DNA of 64,000 bases, from NCBI RefSeq assembly GCF_001426345.1, contig NZ_LMEM01000016.1, positions 91,922 to 155,921 on the forward strand, in the 5' to 3' direction. Source of the stretch: Devosia sp. Root436. Lineage in GTDB: Bacteria; Pseudomonadota; Alphaproteobacteria; Rhizobiales; Devosiaceae. Numbering within the stretch: the stretch's first letter is position 1; each line of letters begins with the position of its first letter. The position numbers and the translations under genes were made by a program. The notes under the pieces are model-generated. The model did no database searches. It saw only the letters and a program-made list of their open reading frames with translations, and had not been told where the DNA came from. This document shows positions 36,781 to 47,831 of the stretch, in pieces.

Positions 36781-37713
36781 ATGCCGGTCGGCGTGCTTTA
36801 CGCGGTGGTCGCCTACTCGGTCTATTCCTGCGGCGACGCCATCATCAAGGGCTTCGGCCAGAGCCTCTCGGTGTTCGAGATCGGCTTTTTCATCGCCATC
36901 TTCGGGCTGATCCCCGCCGCCTTCGCCAAGCCGAAGGGCGAGCGCTGGCGCGACAGCTTCCGGCTCCGCCATTCCGCCCTGGTACATCTGCGCTCGTTCA
37001 CGGGTGTCGCCTCTTCGATCCTGGTGACGGTGTCCTTCACCACCATTCCCTTCGCCGAGACCTATTCGCTGGTTTTCATGATGCCGCTGTTCATCACCGT
37101 GATGTCGGTCTTCATCCTCAGGGAGCGCGTCGATATCGTGCGCTGGTCCATGCTGGCTTTGGGCTTTGTCGGCGTGATGCTGGTGGTGCGACCGGGCTTC
37201 CGCGAGTTGGAATTCGGGCACCTGACCGCCCTGCTCTGCGCCGTCTTCGGCGCGTCGACGACCACCATATTGCGTATCATCGCCCCGACCGAAAAACGGG
37301 TCAGCCTCATCGCGCTGCCCGCGCTCTATGTCATCGTGGTCAATGCCATCCTGATGGTGCCCGGCTTCGTCATGCCCACGCCGCAGCAATTCGGCCTGCT
37401 GGCCGCGTCGGGCAGCCTCGTCGGCATGGGCCACATCCTGCTTATATCGGCCACGCGCAACGCGCCGGCCAGCCAGGTCGCGCCGATCCAGTATGTACAG
37501 ATTGTCTGGGCCATCGGGCTGGGGGCATTCTTCTATTTCGAATATCCCGACCTGCTGGCCTATATCGGGCTGGCGGTCGTCGTGCTGTCCGGGCTGGTCA
37601 ACGTGTTCGTAGACGGCACCAGGGCGCGGGTGGCCGGCCGCTTCGCCGAATATCGCGGGCGCCCGGACAATCCGGCGGGCAATATCACCGAGCTGCGCGG
37701 CCCCGAAATATAG
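36781..37713 (+). CDS. EamA-family DMT transporter, copy 1
   Basis: A 310-aa protein with ten predicted helices arranged as two EamA repeats. It begins MPVGVLYAVVAYSVYSCGDA and shows RPGFRELEFGHLTALLCAVF at the start of the second repeat, with SQVAPIQYVQIVWAIGLG in the penultimate helices. Such transporters export metabolites or amino acids; the substrate is unknown. The next gene is a close paralogue in the same orientation. Confidence 0.85.
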   Translation: MPVGVLYAVVAYSVYSCGDAIIKGFGQSLSVFEIGFFIAIFGLIPAAFAKPKGERWRDSFRLRHSALVHLRSFTGVASSILVTVSFTTIPFAETYSLVFMMPLFITVMSVFILRERVDIVRWSMLALGFVGVMLVVRPGFRELEFGHLTALLCAVFGASTTTILRIIAPTEKRVSLIALPALYVIVVNAILMVPGFVMPTPQQFGLLAASGSLVGMGHILLISATRNAPASQVAPIQYVQIVWAIGLGAFFYFEYPDLLAYIGLAVVVLSGLVNVFVDGTRARVAGRFAEYRGRPDNPAGNITELRGPEI

Positions 37714-37809
37714 TTGCATCGCGCCGGCTGGTTCCGTCGACGGCAGGCTCTGCCGTTTGTATGGTAGAACCTGCCTTTTTCGAGTCTTCCCTGTTTTTCG
37801 GATATTTCG

Positions 37810-38694
37810 ATGCCGGTCGGCGTCCTTTTTGCATTTCTGGCCTATGCCAGCTTTTCGGTCGCCGACGCCCTCATCAAGGCCACCGGCCCCGCCATGTCGG
37901 TATTCGAGATCGCCTTTTTCACCACGACGCTGTCGATCATTCCGGCGATGCTGACCAAGCGCGGCGAGCGCTGGCGCGATCTCTACAAGTTGCAGCACCC
38001 GCGACTGGTGCACCTGCGCTGCGCGACCGCGATCTCGGGCACGGCCTGCGTCATGTTCGCCTTCACCCACATTCCCTTTGCCGACGTCTATGCCATCGGC
38101 TTCCTAACACCGATCGTCGTCACCCTACTGGGCGTGCTGGTGCTCAAGGAGCATGTGGCGCTGCATCGCTGGCTGCTGCTGATCATCAGCTTCCTCGGCG
38201 TTGTGCTGGTGATCCGCCCCGGCGTGCGCGACCTGCAACTGGGCCATCTTGCGATTTTCTGCAGCGTGTTTTTTGGCGGCATCACCACCATCATCCTGCG
38301 CCATGTGGCGCCTAGGGAGCGGCGCGTCAGCCTGGTGGGGTTGCAGGTGCTTTATTCGGGCATCGTCAACGGCGTGCTGATGATTCCATTCTTCGTGCTG
38401 CCTTCGCCGGAACAGCTTGCGGTATTCCTTGGCATCGGCCTGATCGGCGGTACGGGGGGCCTGCTGCTGATCGCGGCGGCCAGGCGTTCGCCCGCCAATC
38501 TGGTGGCGCCGGTGCAATACAGCCAGCTGATCTGGGCCATCGTCTTCGGCGCGCTGTTTTTCGGAGAATACCCGGACTACGTCGCCATTATCGGACTTGT
38601 CATCGTGCTGGCGGCCGGCCTTGCCAACGTATTGACCGAGAAGATGAAAATCGTCTGGAAACCGCGGCTGTTCTTCTTCCGAACGGGGCTTTAG
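37810..38694 (+). CDS. EamA-family DMT transporter, copy 2
   Basis: A 294-aa, ten-helix paralogue of the previous gene: MPVGVLFAFLAYASFSVADA at the start, RPGVRDLQLGHLAIFCSVFF in the middle and NLVAPVQYSQLIWAIVFG near the end align closely with copy 1. The 96-bp gap between the two has no terminator, so cotranscription is possible. The substrate is unknown. Confidence 0.85.
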   Translation: MPVGVLFAFLAYASFSVADALIKATGPAMSVFEIAFFTTTLSIIPAMLTKRGERWRDLYKLQHPRLVHLRCATAISGTACVMFAFTHIPFADVYAIGFLTPIVVTLLGVLVLKEHVALHRWLLLIISFLGVVLVIRPGVRDLQLGHLAIFCSVFFGGITTIILRHVAPRERRVSLVGLQVLYSGIVNGVLMIPFFVLPSPEQLAVFLGIGLIGGTGGLLLIAAARRSPANLVAPVQYSQLIWAIVFGALFFGEYPDYVAIIGLVIVLAAGLANVLTEKMKIVWKPRLFFFRTGL

Positions 38695-38715
38695 CGGCAG
38701 TTGCGCCCACCACGT

Positions 38716-38780
38716 CTTTCCCGCGAAAACGGGAATCTCCCTGCAAGACAAGAGAGATCCCCGCTTTCGCGGGGATGACG
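38716..38780. repeat. Dispersed palindromic repeat between EamA and alaS
   Basis: Two inverted halves, each containing its own hairpin (CCCGCGAAAACGGG and CCCCGCTTTCGCGGGG), face each other around a GCAAGACAAG centre with the shared block GGGAATCTC/GAGATCCCC. It occupies the gap between two convergent genes, where it could also stop transcription. Confidence 0.7.
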
Positions 38781-38802
38781 TCGATGAGCAGATGCAACGG
38801 CG

Positions 38803-41451
<2,649 letters not shown>

Positions 41452-41623
41452 CTAGAGGCTTTCATTGCGGAAATTGGCGCAGGGGCGCCGCAGACGAGTT
41501 CGGCTGGCTTTCTATCGTGCAGCTTGCCGCCCTGTCCAGCATTGCGGCTGCCTTGCGGCAGATCGACAAAGAAAAGAGGCACCGCTTGCGCGATGCCTCG
41601 AATATCCCTGCATGGGAAGGAGC

Positions 41624-42700
41624 TCAGTCGTCGTCGCCGGAACTGTCGTCGTCACCACCGGCCACCAGCAGCACTTCGCCGAGCAACCCCGAGCTTTCGC
41701 GCACGCCCTGCTCGATCGTGGCGGCAATCGCCGGATTGTCCTTAAGGAACTGGCGGGCATTTTCACGGCCCTGCCCCAGCCGCTGGCTGTCCCAGGAAAA
41801 CCAGGCGCCGGACTTTTCCACGATGCCGGACTTGACGCCCAGGTCGAGCAATTCACCCGTCTTGGAAATGCCCTCACCATACATGATATCGAACTCGACC
41901 TGGCGGAATGGCGGGGCCAGCTTGTTCTTGACCACCTTCACGCGGGTCTGGTTGCCCACGATCTCCTCGCGGTCCTTGAGGGCGCCGATGCGGCGGATAT
42001 CGAGGCGTACCGAGGCGTAGAACTTGAGCGCATTGCCGCCCGTGGTGGTTTCGGGCGAGCCATACATCACGCCGATCTTCATGCGGATCTGGTTGATGAA
42101 GATAACGAGGCACTTGGACTTGGAAATGGACGAGGTCAGCTTGCGCATGGCCTGGCTCATCAGCCGGGCCTGAAGCCCCGGCAGCGAGTCGCCCATTTCG
42201 CCTTCCAGTTCGGCGCGCGGCGTGAGCGCGGCCACCGAATCAACCACCAGAACGTCGATGGCGCCGGAACGCACCAGCGTATCGGTGATTTCGAGCGCCT
42301 GCTCGCCGGCATCGGGCTGCGAGATCAGCAGATCATCGACGCTGACGCCCAGCTTGCGGGCATAGATCGGATCGAGCGCATGCTCGGCATCGACGAAGGC
42401 ACAGATGCCGCCGGCTTTCTGCGCTTCGGCGATGACATGCAAGGCCAGCGTGGTCTTGCCCGAGCTTTCAGGCCCGAAAATCTCGACGATACGGCCCTTT
42501 GGCAGGCCGCCAATGCCCAGCGCGATATCCAGGCCAAGCGAGCCGGTGGAGATCGATTCGACCTCGATGGAGGACGCTTCGCCCAGGCGCATGATCGAGC
42601 CCTTGCCGAAATTGCGCTCGATCTGGCTGAGCGCCGCGGCAAGTGCCTTGTCCTTATCCATCGATCCACCTTCAACAATACGAAGCGGCGCACTAGCCAT
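41624..42700 (-). CDS. recA: Recombinase A
   Basis: A 358-aa RecA, the DNA strand-exchange protein and SOS co-protease. The Walker A motif is GPESSGKT, Walker B is in [10 protein letters not shown], and loops L1/L2 are in [15 protein letters not shown] and [16 protein letters not shown]. It ends in the acidic tail [11 protein letters not shown]. The ATG at 42700 has AAGGAGAG upstream; the longer open frame is not used by homologues. An SOS box lies 83 bp upstream. A Mu-type element begins about 175 bp upstream of the start codon. Confidence 0.98.
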   Translation of the reverse strand: MASAPLRIVEGGSMDKDKALAAALSQIERNFGKGSIMRLGEASSIEVESISTGSLGLDIALGIGGLPKGRIVEIFGPESSGKTTLALHVIAEAQKAGGICAFVDAEHALDPIYARKLGVSVDDLLISQPDAGEQALEITDTLVRSGAIDVLVVDSVAALTPRAELEGEMGDSLPGLQARLMSQAMRKLTSSISKSKCLVIFINQIRMKIGVMYGSPETTTGGNALKFYASVRLDIRRIGALKDREEIVGNQTRVKVVKNKLAPPFRQVEFDIMYGEGISKTGELLDLGVKSGIVEKSGAWFSWDSQRLGQGRENARQFLKDNPAIAATIEQGVRESSGLLGEVLLVAGGDDDSSGDDD

Positions 42701-42782
42701 CTGGTCTCTCCTTATTCCACGCCCTTGGAGGCTGCGCAACGCGCTGGTACCGCCGGTGGTCTGCCCTGAATGTCCGCTATTT

Positions 42783-42797
42783 GTTCTCATATTGTTC
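42783..42797 (-). promoter_or_regulatory. Alphaproteobacterial SOS (LexA) box of recA
   Basis: GTTC-TCATATT-GTTC at 42783-42797 is an exact match to the alphaproteobacterial LexA-binding direct repeat GTTC-N7-GTTC. It lies 83 bp upstream of the recA start, so recA is predicted to be LexA-controlled. It is host DNA lying 77 bp outside the left end of the transposable element. Confidence 0.88.
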
Positions 42798-42874
42798 CGG
42801 CGCCGTCAAGGGACAAAATGAGAACATCCGCATTCACGCGGGCAGCTAGGGCGGCGAAAGCTATTTGGGATTGG

Positions 42875-42894
42875 TGTCGGTCGATATTTCGGAC
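42875..42894 (+). repeat. Left terminal inverted repeat of the element
   Basis: TGTCGGTC followed by GATATTTCGGAC. It matches the inverted right terminus at 16 of 20 positions and begins TGT as Mu-type ends do. It is probably the outermost transposase-binding site. Confidence 0.7.
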
Positions 42895-42952
42895 CAAAAA
42901 CTACCCAAGCCATTGATCTGCATGGGAACTATGGTCAACCACTCTGGAACCC

Positions 42953-43063
42953 AATTGGTAAATTGGCCACAGAGTCCGTCGTACATATCAAGTGGTTGAT
43001 CGCGTTAGGATTATTGGGAAACCTTGATACCCTACCGTCACGACTGATCCGCAAATTGGTAAA
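42953..43063. repeat. Direct repeats of AATTGGTAAA inside the left end
   Basis: The decamer AATTGGTAAA occurs at 42953-42962 (within CCAATTGGTAAATTGGCC) and again at 43054-43063, just past the repressor stop. Repeated sites in the left end of Mu-type elements are normally transposase- or repressor-binding sites. The rest of the 170-bp left end has no gene. Confidence 0.45.
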
Positions 43064-43064
43064 C

Positions 43065-43565
43065 CTAGTCGTCAACCTCTACGTCGCGTATCCAAATATC
43101 AATTGAACGTTGGACATCGGGAAGTTTGCCCGCACGCAGCAGGCCCTTCACGAGTTCGGCAGCCGCAAACGGATCACCGTCCAAAGAAGCCTCGCGCACC
43201 TTTCTAGCTGCCTTCATCAACTCAAGTTCAACGTGTTCAAAAAGTCGCCCCCAAGAGACGTAACGAGAGGGGTCGTCTTTGGGCTCTAACTCCGCCCTTT
43301 GTTCATCAAACAGACTGAGGAAAACCGTTGTCGCAATGAGGCGCTCCCGCATCTGAACGGCATATTTTATCTCAGGGAACGGCGTCGCTTCAGGCCCGTA
43401 CTGCTCTGCCAACTCATACTGCACCTCTAGCGGAATGCTGCCTCGCCTACGCCAAGACGAGACGGTTTGCTTGGCTTTACCGAGCTTCGTGGCTAGGTCC
43501 GTATCGGACGTGGCTCCGGTGAGCTTTTTGAGCAGGCTTAGATATTCTTCGATCTCAGAAGTCAT
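43065..43565 (-). CDS. CI-like phage repressor (HTH N-terminal domain)
   Basis: A 166-aa protein. Residues ~15-50 match the phage CI-repressor helix-turn-helix: TDLATKLGKAKQTVSSWRRR followed by GSIPLEVQYELAEQYG. The rest is helical with no peptidase motif, so unlike lambda CI it lacks a visible self-cleavage domain. The ATG at 43565 is preferred over a longer frame that would read through the operators. It is divergent from the early genes of the element and separated from them by a palindromic operator region, the usual arrangement of a lysogeny switch. Confidence 0.78.
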   Translation of the reverse strand: MTSEIEEYLSLLKKLTGATSDTDLATKLGKAKQTVSSWRRRGSIPLEVQYELAEQYGPEATPFPEIKYAVQMRERLIATTVFLSLFDEQRAELEPKDDPSRYVSWGRLFEHVELELMKAARKVREASLDGDPFAAAELVKGLLRAGKLPDVQRSIDIWIRDVEVDD

Positions 43566-43592
43566 TGTCACCGCTTGACGGTACTCAAAATT

Positions 43593-43637
43593 GCATACAG
43601 TATGCGTGAATGCATACTGTAACCAACTCGATTCACT
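43593..43637. promoter_or_regulatory. Lysogeny-switch operator region
   Basis: GCATACAGTATGC (43593-43605) is a perfect 13-bp palindrome. A second related site, GCATACTGTA, begins at 43612, and a looser copy (CACTGTATATCAC) follows near 43634. The sites lie between the divergent repressor and early genes and overlap the start codon of the small early gene, so repressor binding would block both leftward and rightward initiation. Confidence 0.7.
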
Positions 43638-43837
43638 GTATATCACCAGGCCCAGAGCTGTTAAGCGCCGTTCGAGGTTGTCTCGTCGCTCAGGGCACAT
43701 CCCTTACCGCTTGGTGTCGAGAAAATGAAGTAGACCGCGTTTGGGCGACCTATGCTCTGCTCGGCAAGCGAAACGGGCCGAAGGCACAAACCCTTCGCAT
43801 TCGCATCATAGCCGGTGCTGTAAGAAATGCAGCCTGA
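43610..43837 (+). CDS. Small early phage protein in the Ner position
   Basis: A 75-aa basic protein. Residues ~28-70 (AQGTSLTAWCRENEVDRVWA, YALLGKRNGPKAQTLRIRII) fit a short DNA-binding phage protein type commonly found between repressor and transposase in transposable phages, where Mu has Ner. I infer a role in early-promoter control. The ATG at 43610 lies inside the operator region; no better start exists in frame. The 3' end overlaps the transposase gene by 11 bases. Confidence 0.65.
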   Translation: MHTVTNSIHCISPGPELLSAVRGCLVAQGTSLTAWCRENEVDRVWATYALLGKRNGPKAQTLRIRIIAGAVRNAA

Positions 43838-45827
43838 CTATTTGTCTCTCGGCGATTTCGCAAAGCTCGCCGAAATTAGCCGACAAGCAGCGTGGAAAGC
43901 TTGTGCGAAGGGTATTTGGCGAGGCGTATCCCTAGTTGTGAAAACCACAGCGGGGAGCCGGGGCGGTCGCAGCGGAACATCTTACTCCGTCAAAGTCAGC
44001 TCGCTCCCGCTCGACCTTCAACGGCAATTAAAACCCTCACGAACAGCCCTTCAACCCTCGCTCTCCTTGACCGAAGGCGACGGCAGGGAACTGGCATGGC
44101 TGCTGCACTATGTGCAACCGCTTGCGGAGCTAGATTCCGGCCATAAGCGCAAAGCCGCGATCATGGAGTTGCATGGCCGCGAAGTGCATGACTGGCGTGG
44201 CAAGTTGGTGCGGCTGAAACGCACAACTCTGTACGGCTACGTTAAGGATTACCTCGAATTCGGTGCGGCAGGTCTGCTGCGCAAGAAGCGCGCAGACACG
44301 GGAAAAAAGAAGGTCCACGTCAGCCGCAAATGGGACAATGCGGTTCCCTTCGACGATGCTACGAAAATAGCCATGTCCAAGGCGTTGCAGTTGCGTATTC
44401 GCGGCCTCTGGATGGACAACCAGGAACGCAGCAAAGTCAGGTCCCTAGCCGAGAGCTACCTGCAAGAGCAGACCGCAAAGCTCGGCTACGTCCCCATCGG
44501 CGAAGCCATCTTCGCCTTGTCGATCGACCGCATCGATCAGGAGCGAGTATTTCTGAAAGCTGGCCGACACCGGCTCGACCGGAAAGCCTCGGAGGACTCG
44601 CGCTGGCGCCAGCCACGCACTACCGAAAACCTTGTGCCGATGGAAGTCGTCGTGGGCGACGTTCACTACATGAACGACCCAATCACCATGCCGACCGGCA
44701 GGGTCGTCTGGCCGCGCATGATCAGCTTCGTGGATGTCGCCACCCAGCGCATTTTCAGCGTTGTGGTGATCTCCGAAATGGGCGGCTCGGTTCGCGTCAT
44801 CGATATGATTCAAGCCTACAAGGCCATGGTCACGGACCCAAGCTGGGGCATCCCGCGCACCCTCTATCTCGACAACGGCAAGGAGAACGGCTTCGCGCCC
44901 TTCATGCAGGATGCCGCGCGCCTGGCGTGGGAAGAGCCAGACGGCAGCAGCATGCGTACCCTCATCTTCGCCCAGGCCTACAACGCCCAGGCCAAGGCGC
45001 ATGTCGAGGCCCGGTTCGCCTATGTCGAAAATCACTTCTACAAGCACATGGAAGGTTGGGCCGGCGATAATCGGCACGATCCCAAGGTTCCTGCGCTTGG
45101 CAAGCGGCACGAGCCTTGGAGCAAGGGCGTCGAAGCGTTCTTCGAGGACTTCTATGGATACGAGCGTGTCGACAACACCTTCAAACGCGATTCAGGCGGC
45201 ATAGCTGGCCGGTCACCAGAGCAACGGTTCCAAGAGTTTGTAGACGCCGGCTGGGCCGCCGTCGTTGCTGGCGAACAGGGCTTCAACATGGCGTTCAGCG
45301 AGCGCAAGCAAGTAAAGCTGACCCGGCAGCAATTCCGCCTGGAAAACCGCTTCTGGTCCTGCGACGCCCTCAAGAAATACCATGGCGACTACGCCATGAT
45401 TTACCGGCCAAAGTACCACAAGTTCAACGCCCTGGTCGTGGAAGACACAGCGGGCAACTTTCTCGGTATCGCGGAGCCCAATGAAATTGTCGATTACCTC
45501 GACCCCAAGGGCATCATCAATTCGCTGGCGGCGCGGAAGCTATATTACGAGGGCCTTAGGGAGCTGGAACGGCAAGCCCCAATTGTCGACGGTGGGAAGC
45601 TGCTGATCGAGCGCGCCCGCAAGCAACCCCTCGCCCGACCCAACCCGCCCCGCGGGACGGTCAATGTCAGCCTCTACGCAGAGCCATTGCTCGCCATCAC
45701 GCCGCGAAAGGCGACCTTGGCCGACCAGGTTGATCAGCAGGAAATCGCCCGCCGCGCCAAGGAAGCCGAGTTCGAGGCGAGCCTCGCGCGTCAAACTGAA
45801 ACTCTCCGCCGTCTGAGGTCAAGCTGA
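43827..45827 (+). CDS. MuA-like DDE transposase
   Basis: A 666-aa transposase of the Mu family. The N-terminus has a winged MuDR-type HTH (YLSLGDFAKLAEISRQAAWK). The catalytic triad is visible: Asp278 in VVVGDVHYMND, Asp349 in LYLDNGKENG and Glu394 in AQAKAHVEARF, spaced as in MuA (269/336/392). The C-terminal domain ends in a charged helix. It should bind the element ends and carry out strand transfer. ATG 43827 overlaps the preceding gene, and the stop overlaps the MuB-like gene start (tgATG). No frameshift or stop interrupts it, so the enzyme may be functional. Confidence 0.93.
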   Translation: MQPDYLSLGDFAKLAEISRQAAWKACAKGIWRGVSLVVKTTAGSRGGRSGTSYSVKVSSLPLDLQRQLKPSRTALQPSLSLTEGDGRELAWLLHYVQPLAELDSGHKRKAAIMELHGREVHDWRGKLVRLKRTTLYGYVKDYLEFGAAGLLRKKRADTGKKKVHVSRKWDNAVPFDDATKIAMSKALQLRIRGLWMDNQERSKVRSLAESYLQEQTAKLGYVPIGEAIFALSIDRIDQERVFLKAGRHRLDRKASEDSRWRQPRTTENLVPMEVVVGDVHYMNDPITMPTGRVVWPRMISFVDVATQRIFSVVVISEMGGSVRVIDMIQAYKAMVTDPSWGIPRTLYLDNGKENGFAPFMQDAARLAWEEPDGSSMRTLIFAQAYNAQAKAHVEARFAYVENHFYKHMEGWAGDNRHDPKVPALGKRHEPWSKGVEAFFEDFYGYERVDNTFKRDSGGIAGRSPEQRFQEFVDAGWAAVVAGEQGFNMAFSERKQVKLTRQQFRLENRFWSCDALKKYHGDYAMIYRPKYHKFNALVVEDTAGNFLGIAEPNEIVDYLDPKGIINSLAARKLYYEGLRELERQAPIVDGGKLLIERARKQPLARPNPPRGTVNVSLYAEPLLAITPRKATLADQVDQQEIARRAKEAEFEASLARQTETLRRLRSS

Positions 45828-46645
45828 TGGACCATTTCAGCAACGATGACAGTTACAATCTGGTCTTGCCGAGACGCGCGACGCGCTATGTCGAGATCTC
45901 GACGGGCACGATTATTCGAAACGCTTTAGACCAGGCCATAAGCTCTGGTCATCCTGCCCGCATCGTAGGGCCATCAGGCATCGGAAAATCCGGCGTCATC
46001 GCCGAAATTCTGGACGAAGGCCTCGCGCTGGGCTGCGAAGTTCGCCTGCCTGACAGCAGCCCTCGCGGGGTCTATCGCATGTTGCTGCGACTTTACGAAA
46101 TCAAGGTCACCAACACCACGCTCAATGAACTGGCCGACCGGGTCTATCGGGAAATCCCTGAGCGGAACCACGGTGAGTGGATCGAACCGATTATCCTGGA
46201 CGAATTCCAGAGCATCGAGCCGCTGGCGCTTCGCGAGCTGCTTCGCGTTCAAAGCAAAATTGGCTTTGGCCTGCTGCTCGTTGGCAATGGCGAAACGGTC
46301 GTCAAGCGCGCGAATGCCGACCAGGTGCGGGCGATGGAGCAGATCAACAATCGCTTTGGTATGGACATCAAGATTGATGGCCTGCTGGACAGCGACTTCG
46401 ACAGGGTTGCCGACGAATGGGCCGTCGAGAATGAGGCGTCCACCAGAGACGCGCTTGCGCGTTATGGGCGGCAGTTCAGCCTGCATCAACTGGTCATGCT
46501 GCTAACCAGCGCTCGCAAGCTTTCGGGCATCGGGACGGTGCGTATGGAACACCTGCGCGCCATGGTTGAGCTGACTAACCGCTCACGCCTTCCCGTCCTC
46601 GATGACCACGCAAAACCAGCAGAGCACCGGAGGAAAATAGCATGA
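45827..46645 (+). CDS. MuB-like AAA+ target-selection ATPase
   Basis: A 272-aa AAA+ ATPase. Walker A is GPSGIGKS (residues 48-55) and Walker B is IILDEFQSI (122-130). In Mu, MuB binds target DNA, activates MuA and gives target immunity. The length is slightly below Mu MuB (312 aa) and there is no obvious N-terminal HTH. It is translationally coupled to the transposase and overlaps the next gene by 4 bases. Confidence 0.9.
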   Translation: MDHFSNDDSYNLVLPRRATRYVEISTGTIIRNALDQAISSGHPARIVGPSGIGKSGVIAEILDEGLALGCEVRLPDSSPRGVYRMLLRLYEIKVTNTTLNELADRVYREIPERNHGEWIEPIILDEFQSIEPLALRELLRVQSKIGFGLLLVGNGETVVKRANADQVRAMEQINNRFGMDIKIDGLLDSDFDRVADEWAVENEASTRDALARYGRQFSLHQLVMLLTSARKLSGIGTVRMEHLRAMVELTNRSRLPVLDDHAKPAEHRRKIA

Positions 46646-46992
46646 GCACATCATGGGCTGCCTTCCAGCGTGACAGCGACTTCGTAAATTGGCTCGTCAG
46701 GCGCTACCTCATTGATGAAGGCAGCGCAGAGCGCCTTCGCAGCATGTTGCGGCGAGCCGTGAGCAACGGCCTCACGATCGAAATGGCGCCGGAATACGTC
46801 TTGAAAGACCCGGCGACGCCTCGCGCAATCGCAGCTCGGTTGCGCCAAATGGCCAAGGAAGCCGCACAGGTTGCCGATAGCAGTGACCCGGAAAAATGGT
46901 ACCCGCCTAATGGCGCGCCCTTCTGGGTTTGGTCGGTCGCCAACGACGAAGACAGCAATCCCTTCGTCAGGGCTCGGCAGGACCGCGACTAG
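46642..46992 (+). CDS. Phage early-region protein of unknown function
   Basis: A 116-aa soluble protein, first half helical (DFVNWLVRRYLIDEGSAERL), with a proline- and tryptophan-rich tail (WYPPNGAPFWVWSVANDEDS). I do not recognise it. It overlaps the MuB-like gene by ATGA, so it belongs to the early operon where Mu encodes its accessory genes. Confidence 0.7.
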   Translation: MSTSWAAFQRDSDFVNWLVRRYLIDEGSAERLRSMLRRAVSNGLTIEMAPEYVLKDPATPRAIAARLRQMAKEAAQVADSSDPEKWYPPNGAPFWVWSVANDEDSNPFVRARQDRD

Positions 46993-47028
46993 TTACCCGC
47001 TGCCGGGGGAGACGCCGGCAGACCAATC

Positions 47029-47059
47029 GGACCGAAGGTGTTTGCACCACCTTCGGTCC
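47029..47059 (+). terminator. 12-bp stem hairpin between early genes
   Basis: GGACCGAAGGTG (47029-47040) and CACCTTCGGTCC (47048-47059) form a perfect stem with a 7-nt loop. No U-run follows, so this may be an attenuator, a processing site or a partial terminator separating the transposition genes from downstream genes. Confidence 0.55.
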
Positions 47060-47093
47060 TATCCACCCCCGATGCCACTCTAAGGAACCGAAA

Positions 47094-47831
47094 ATGGACG
47101 CTTGCCACTCTACGTCTACCGACAACCAGCAGCAACCGGCCGTCGCGGCCCAGGTCGAATCCCTGCCCAACAGACTGGGTCACAATGGCCCATATTTCGG
47201 CGTTGACAGTCCGATCGCACAGGATTGCGATAAGCTAGCCGGCCATGGCGATCTCTTCCGCGACCTGGATGCCTTCGAGGCTGACCTTCGCGCCGCCGCT
47301 GACCGCACCCGCGCCGCAGCCGACGAAAGCCAGCGGGCGGCGATCGTGCTGGCCGAAACCGGCGCCGACCATGCCGGCGTGGTCGCCCAGGCCGCCGCAT
47401 CCCTGCGCCAGGCGGCCCAGCTCATGGCCGATGCCCAGCTCATGGCCGAAGTGCTCGATGAGCGCGAGGGGCAACGCCTGCGCGACCGTGAAGCCCGCAC
47501 CTTCCTCGAAATGGTCAAGGGCAAGCCCCGCGCCGAACTGTCCTGGTACGAACGCCTGAAGGCCGAGGCCGTCATCAACTGGCGCATCGCCAAGCTCCTG
47601 GAGCGGCTGGGCGAAGTCTGTGGCGTTGACCGTTCCAAAGCCTGGCCGTTCATCGATACGGCCCGCATGGAAGACATCGCCGTGCTGGTGGAAGGGCCAT
47701 CGGCAGACCAGCTCAAAGCCATGAGTAGCGAAGCCCTGCTTGATGCCCTCCATCGGCTCGAAAGCCAGCAGGCCGACATTCGCAAGCGGATCACGCTCAC
47801 CTTGGCGCTGCGCAATGTCCAGGGCGCCTAA
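47094..47831 (+). CDS. Helical phage protein of unknown function
   Basis: A 245-aa protein with a long alanine-rich helical (coiled-coil-like) region at residues ~55-135 (AADRTRAAADESQRAAIVLA, AASLRQAAQLMADAQLMAEV). It sits in the position where Mu has Gam-type host-nuclease-inhibitor genes, but I see no clear Gam sequence match, so it is left unnamed. The ATG at 47094 has TAAGGAA upstream. The 3' end overlaps the GemA-like gene by 17 bases. Confidence 0.7.
   Translation: MDACHSTSTDNQQQPAVAAQVESLPNRLGHNGPYFGVDSPIAQDCDKLAGHGDLFRDLDAFEADLRAAADRTRAAADESQRAAIVLAETGADHAGVVAQAAASLRQAAQLMADAQLMAEVLDEREGQRLRDREARTFLEMVKGKPRAELSWYERLKAEAVINWRIAKLLERLGEVCGVDRSKAWPFIDTARMEDIAVLVEGPSADQLKAMSSEALLDALHRLESQQADIRKRITLTLALRNVQGA

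Noticed and set aside
36516..38315. 599-codon plus-strand frame across the two EamA genes
   Set aside because: It is a shifted-frame shadow of clear transporter genes, very Arg/Pro/His-rich and without a domain.
42821..42835. Second GAAC near the recA upstream region as another SOS box
   Set aside because: Only a single GAAC half-site; no partner at 7-bp spacing.
47094..47831. Naming the 245-aa protein Gam
   Set aside because: Position fits, but no sequence feature of Gam proteins is convincing.
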